From assembly GCA_964490435.1 (NCBI GenBank), contig CAZBCF010000026.1, positions 1 to 21,461 on the forward strand: DNA of 21,461 nucleotides, written 5' to 3'. This document shows, piece by piece, positions 20,061 to 21,461 of the stretch. Source of the stretch: IMCC26077 sp964490435 (GTDB lineage Bacteria > Actinomycetota > Actinomycetes > Nanopelagicales > Nanopelagicaceae). Each line of letters starts with the position of its first letter. Positions within the stretch are counted from its first letter, which is position 1. The position numbers were made by a program, and so were the translations under genes. Under the pieces are notes generated by a model. It was not told where the DNA came from, did no database searches, and was given only the letters and a program-made list of their open reading frames with translations.

Positions 20061-21407
20061 ATGATTCGCGCACTTAAGAATCGGATCCGAGTGGGAGCAG
20101 CTCTCGTTGCACTCACCGGACTCGTGTTATCCAGTGTTCCTGCGCAGGGCGCAGCAATACCAGGTGTAACGAAGGACACAATCGTTCTGGGCATGACCAG
20201 CGCGCAGAGCGGTGCCGCTTCACCGGGCTACAACAAAGTAGGCCCAGCGATGCGCGCATATTTCAACTACATCAATGAGAAAGGCGGCGTCTACGGTCGA
20301 AAGATCGAGCTGAAGCTCGAGGACGACAAGTACGTCCCAACGAATGCCGTCAATAAAGTCAACAAACTCATCTTGCGCGACAAGGTCTTCGCACTCGTGG
20401 GAAATCTCGGAACTTCTACCCACACAGCAGCGCTCAAGCGAACCCCAATCATCAAGCAGGGCGTTCCAGATCTATTCGTGAACACTGGCTACAGCGGATT
20501 CGCTGATCCAAAGAAGTACCCAACGACATTCATGTACCTACCTTCCTATGTCATGGAAGCGAAAGTCATCTCGAAGTACATCAAAGACAAGTTGCCCGGT
20601 AAGAAGGTCGGCATCCTCTATCAGGACGATGACTTCGGTAAGGACGGCCTCGCTGGTTTCAAAGCCGCCGGACTCACCTTCGTTGCAGGGGGAACTCAGC
20701 GATACGCATCGCTCTCACAGGCGACTGTCGGCTTAACTACGCAGATGACTGCGCTGAAGAGCTCAGGCGCTGAAGTAATCATTATTTTCGGTGTTACCAG
20801 TGCAACTGCGGTTGCTATGCGCACCGCTGCAGCGCTCGGGTATGGCACCACGTGGGGCCCACAGTTCATCATCGGCTCAGTCGGTGCTGATCCAACAACG
20901 CTACTCACGCTTGCTGGCGCAACAACACCTGAAGCACGTGCGGCAACGCTCCGCTCACTCACGGGTGCAATCAGCCTCTCATTCCTCCCAGCACCAACTG
21001 ATACTGAGGATGAGTACGTGAAGAAGTTCATCGAGATCAACACTAACTACAACAAGGGTGTCGCCTGGGATAACAACGTACTCGTTGGCATGAACCAAGC
21101 GATGTTGATCGTGCAGGCCCTTCGCGCTGCCGGTCAGAACCCAACTCGGGCTTCGTTGATTGCTGCGCTCAAGAGCAAGGGTGGCACTTTCGCCTCCGCT
21201 GCTTACTCTAAGTTGGATTCTGCCAACAATGTCGGTTACACCGGATATTGGGTTGGTCGATATAACTCCACTGGCGTCATCGCTCCAGTCGATGGTGGAA
21301 AGCCAGTGATTTATACGACTGATTCCAGCACCGCAAATGGTGATGTTGCCGTATCAACCTTTACGCGCCCAGCAATGCCTGCTGATGGCGTTCCAACGAA
21401 CAGCTAA
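20061..21407 (+). CDS. livK: Branched-chain amino acid type ABC substrate-binding protein (LivK-like), secreted without lipobox
   Basis: A 448-residue type I periplasmic-binding-fold protein. Residues 1-31 are a Sec signal peptide: basic start (MIRALKNRIR), hydrophobic core, and a signal peptidase I-like end (VPAQGAA). The mature part shows IVLGMTSAQSGAAS, AYFNYINEKGGVYGRKIEL, the hinge region VGILYQDDDFGKDGLAGFKAAG and EVIIIFGVTSATAVAMRTAAALG, typical of the family (Peripla_BP_6). There is no cysteine anywhere, so no lipoprotein anchor, unusual for a Gram-positive importer. GGAAGGA precedes the ATG by five bases. It is the last subunit of the cluster; ligand specificity is unknown. Confidence 0.92.
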   Translation: MIRALKNRIRVGAALVALTGLVLSSVPAQGAAIPGVTKDTIVLGMTSAQSGAASPGYNKVGPAMRAYFNYINEKGGVYGRKIELKLEDDKYVPTNAVNKVNKLILRDKVFALVGNLGTSTHTAALKRTPIIKQGVPDLFVNTGYSGFADPKKYPTTFMYLPSYVMEAKVISKYIKDKLPGKKVGILYQDDDFGKDGLAGFKAAGLTFVAGGTQRYASLSQATVGLTTQMTALKSSGAEVIIIFGVTSATAVAMRTAAALGYGTTWGPQFIIGSVGADPTTLLTLAGATTPEARAATLRSLTGAISLSFLPAPTDTEDEYVKKFIEINTNYNKGVAWDNNVLVGMNQAMLIVQALRAAGQNPTRASLIAALKSKGGTFASAAYSKLDSANNVGYTGYWVGRYNSTGVIAPVDGGKPVIYTTDSSTANGDVAVSTFTRPAMPADGVPTNS

Positions 21408-21432
21408 TCGATAAGGAAAAGGAGAAAAAGAA

Positions 21433-21461
21433 ATGAGACTTACTCTTAATAAGACTCGCCG
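21433..21461 (+). CDS. Start of an unidentified gene, cut by the window end
   Basis: AAGGAG (21418-21423) precedes an ATG at 21433 by nine bases; the frame reads MRLTLNKTR and runs off the window. The basic beginning resembles the n-region of a signal peptide, and the distance of 25 bases from livK suggests the same transcript. It could be a second binding protein or another exported protein, but nine residues do not identify it. Confidence 0.5.

Noticed and set aside
1..21461. Mobile elements, CRISPR arrays, tRNA genes or defence genes
   Set aside because: No transposase, terminal inverted repeats, regularly spaced repeats or cloverleaf-like sequence was seen; gene content is core plus one importer.

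Overview
The window is a single-strand (all +) stretch of an actinobacterial chromosome. It begins inside the ribosomal spc operon, crosses the alpha operon, and ends in an amino-acid-type ABC importer cluster. Actinomycetota is suggested by the gene order (secY-adk-map-infA-rpmJ-rpsM-rpsK-rpsD-rpoA-rplQ-truA, then rplM-rpsI-glmM-glmS ... acpS-alr). Other signs are the short LID-less adenylate kinase, the RGG-rich N-terminus of S5, the acidic N-terminal extension of S9, the Lys/Ala-rich tail of L17 and frequent GTG starts. Spacers are very short, base composition looks balanced rather than GC-rich, and some genes usual at this locus (coaA, nnrD, tsaE) are absent. This fits a compact, possibly planktonic actinobacterium; that last step is inference. 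No rRNA, tRNA, CRISPR array, insertion sequence or phage gene was found.

Layout. 1-2773: end of the spc operon (rpsN fragment, rpsH, rplF, rplR, rpsE, rpmD, rplO). 2811-5487: secY, adk, map. 5581-9409: infA, rpmJ, rpsM, rpsK, rpsD, rpoA, rplQ. 9435-10289: truA. 10425-11381: rplM-rpsI behind a promoter-like sequence. 11432-14604: glmM and glmS, the two enzymes around glucosamine phosphate. 14607-16781: a PAP2-type membrane phosphatase, acpS and alr. 16791-21407: livG-livF-livH-livM-livK, a complete HAAT-type importer except for a 100-N assembly gap inside livH. 21433-21461: the first codons of one more gene. No gene-free stretch exceeds 300 bases; the longest is the livM-livK spacer (190 bases).

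How the genes fit together. The first half makes ribosome and RNA polymerase parts plus the Sec channel. The middle part feeds the cell wall: GlmS and GlmM make glucosamine phosphates for UDP-GlcNAc, Alr makes D-alanine, and the PAP2 enzyme may recycle the lipid carrier. AcpS activates acyl carrier protein. The last part imports amino acids or related solutes. Most of the window is ordinary core genome. Points worth a second look are RNA foldings in the spacers before rpsM, rpoA and livK and at the start of truA; leaderless-looking starts of glmM and livG; a degenerate ABC signature in LivG; a binding protein with no lipid anchor; and the long histone-like tail of L17. I did not find a convincing new multi-gene system.
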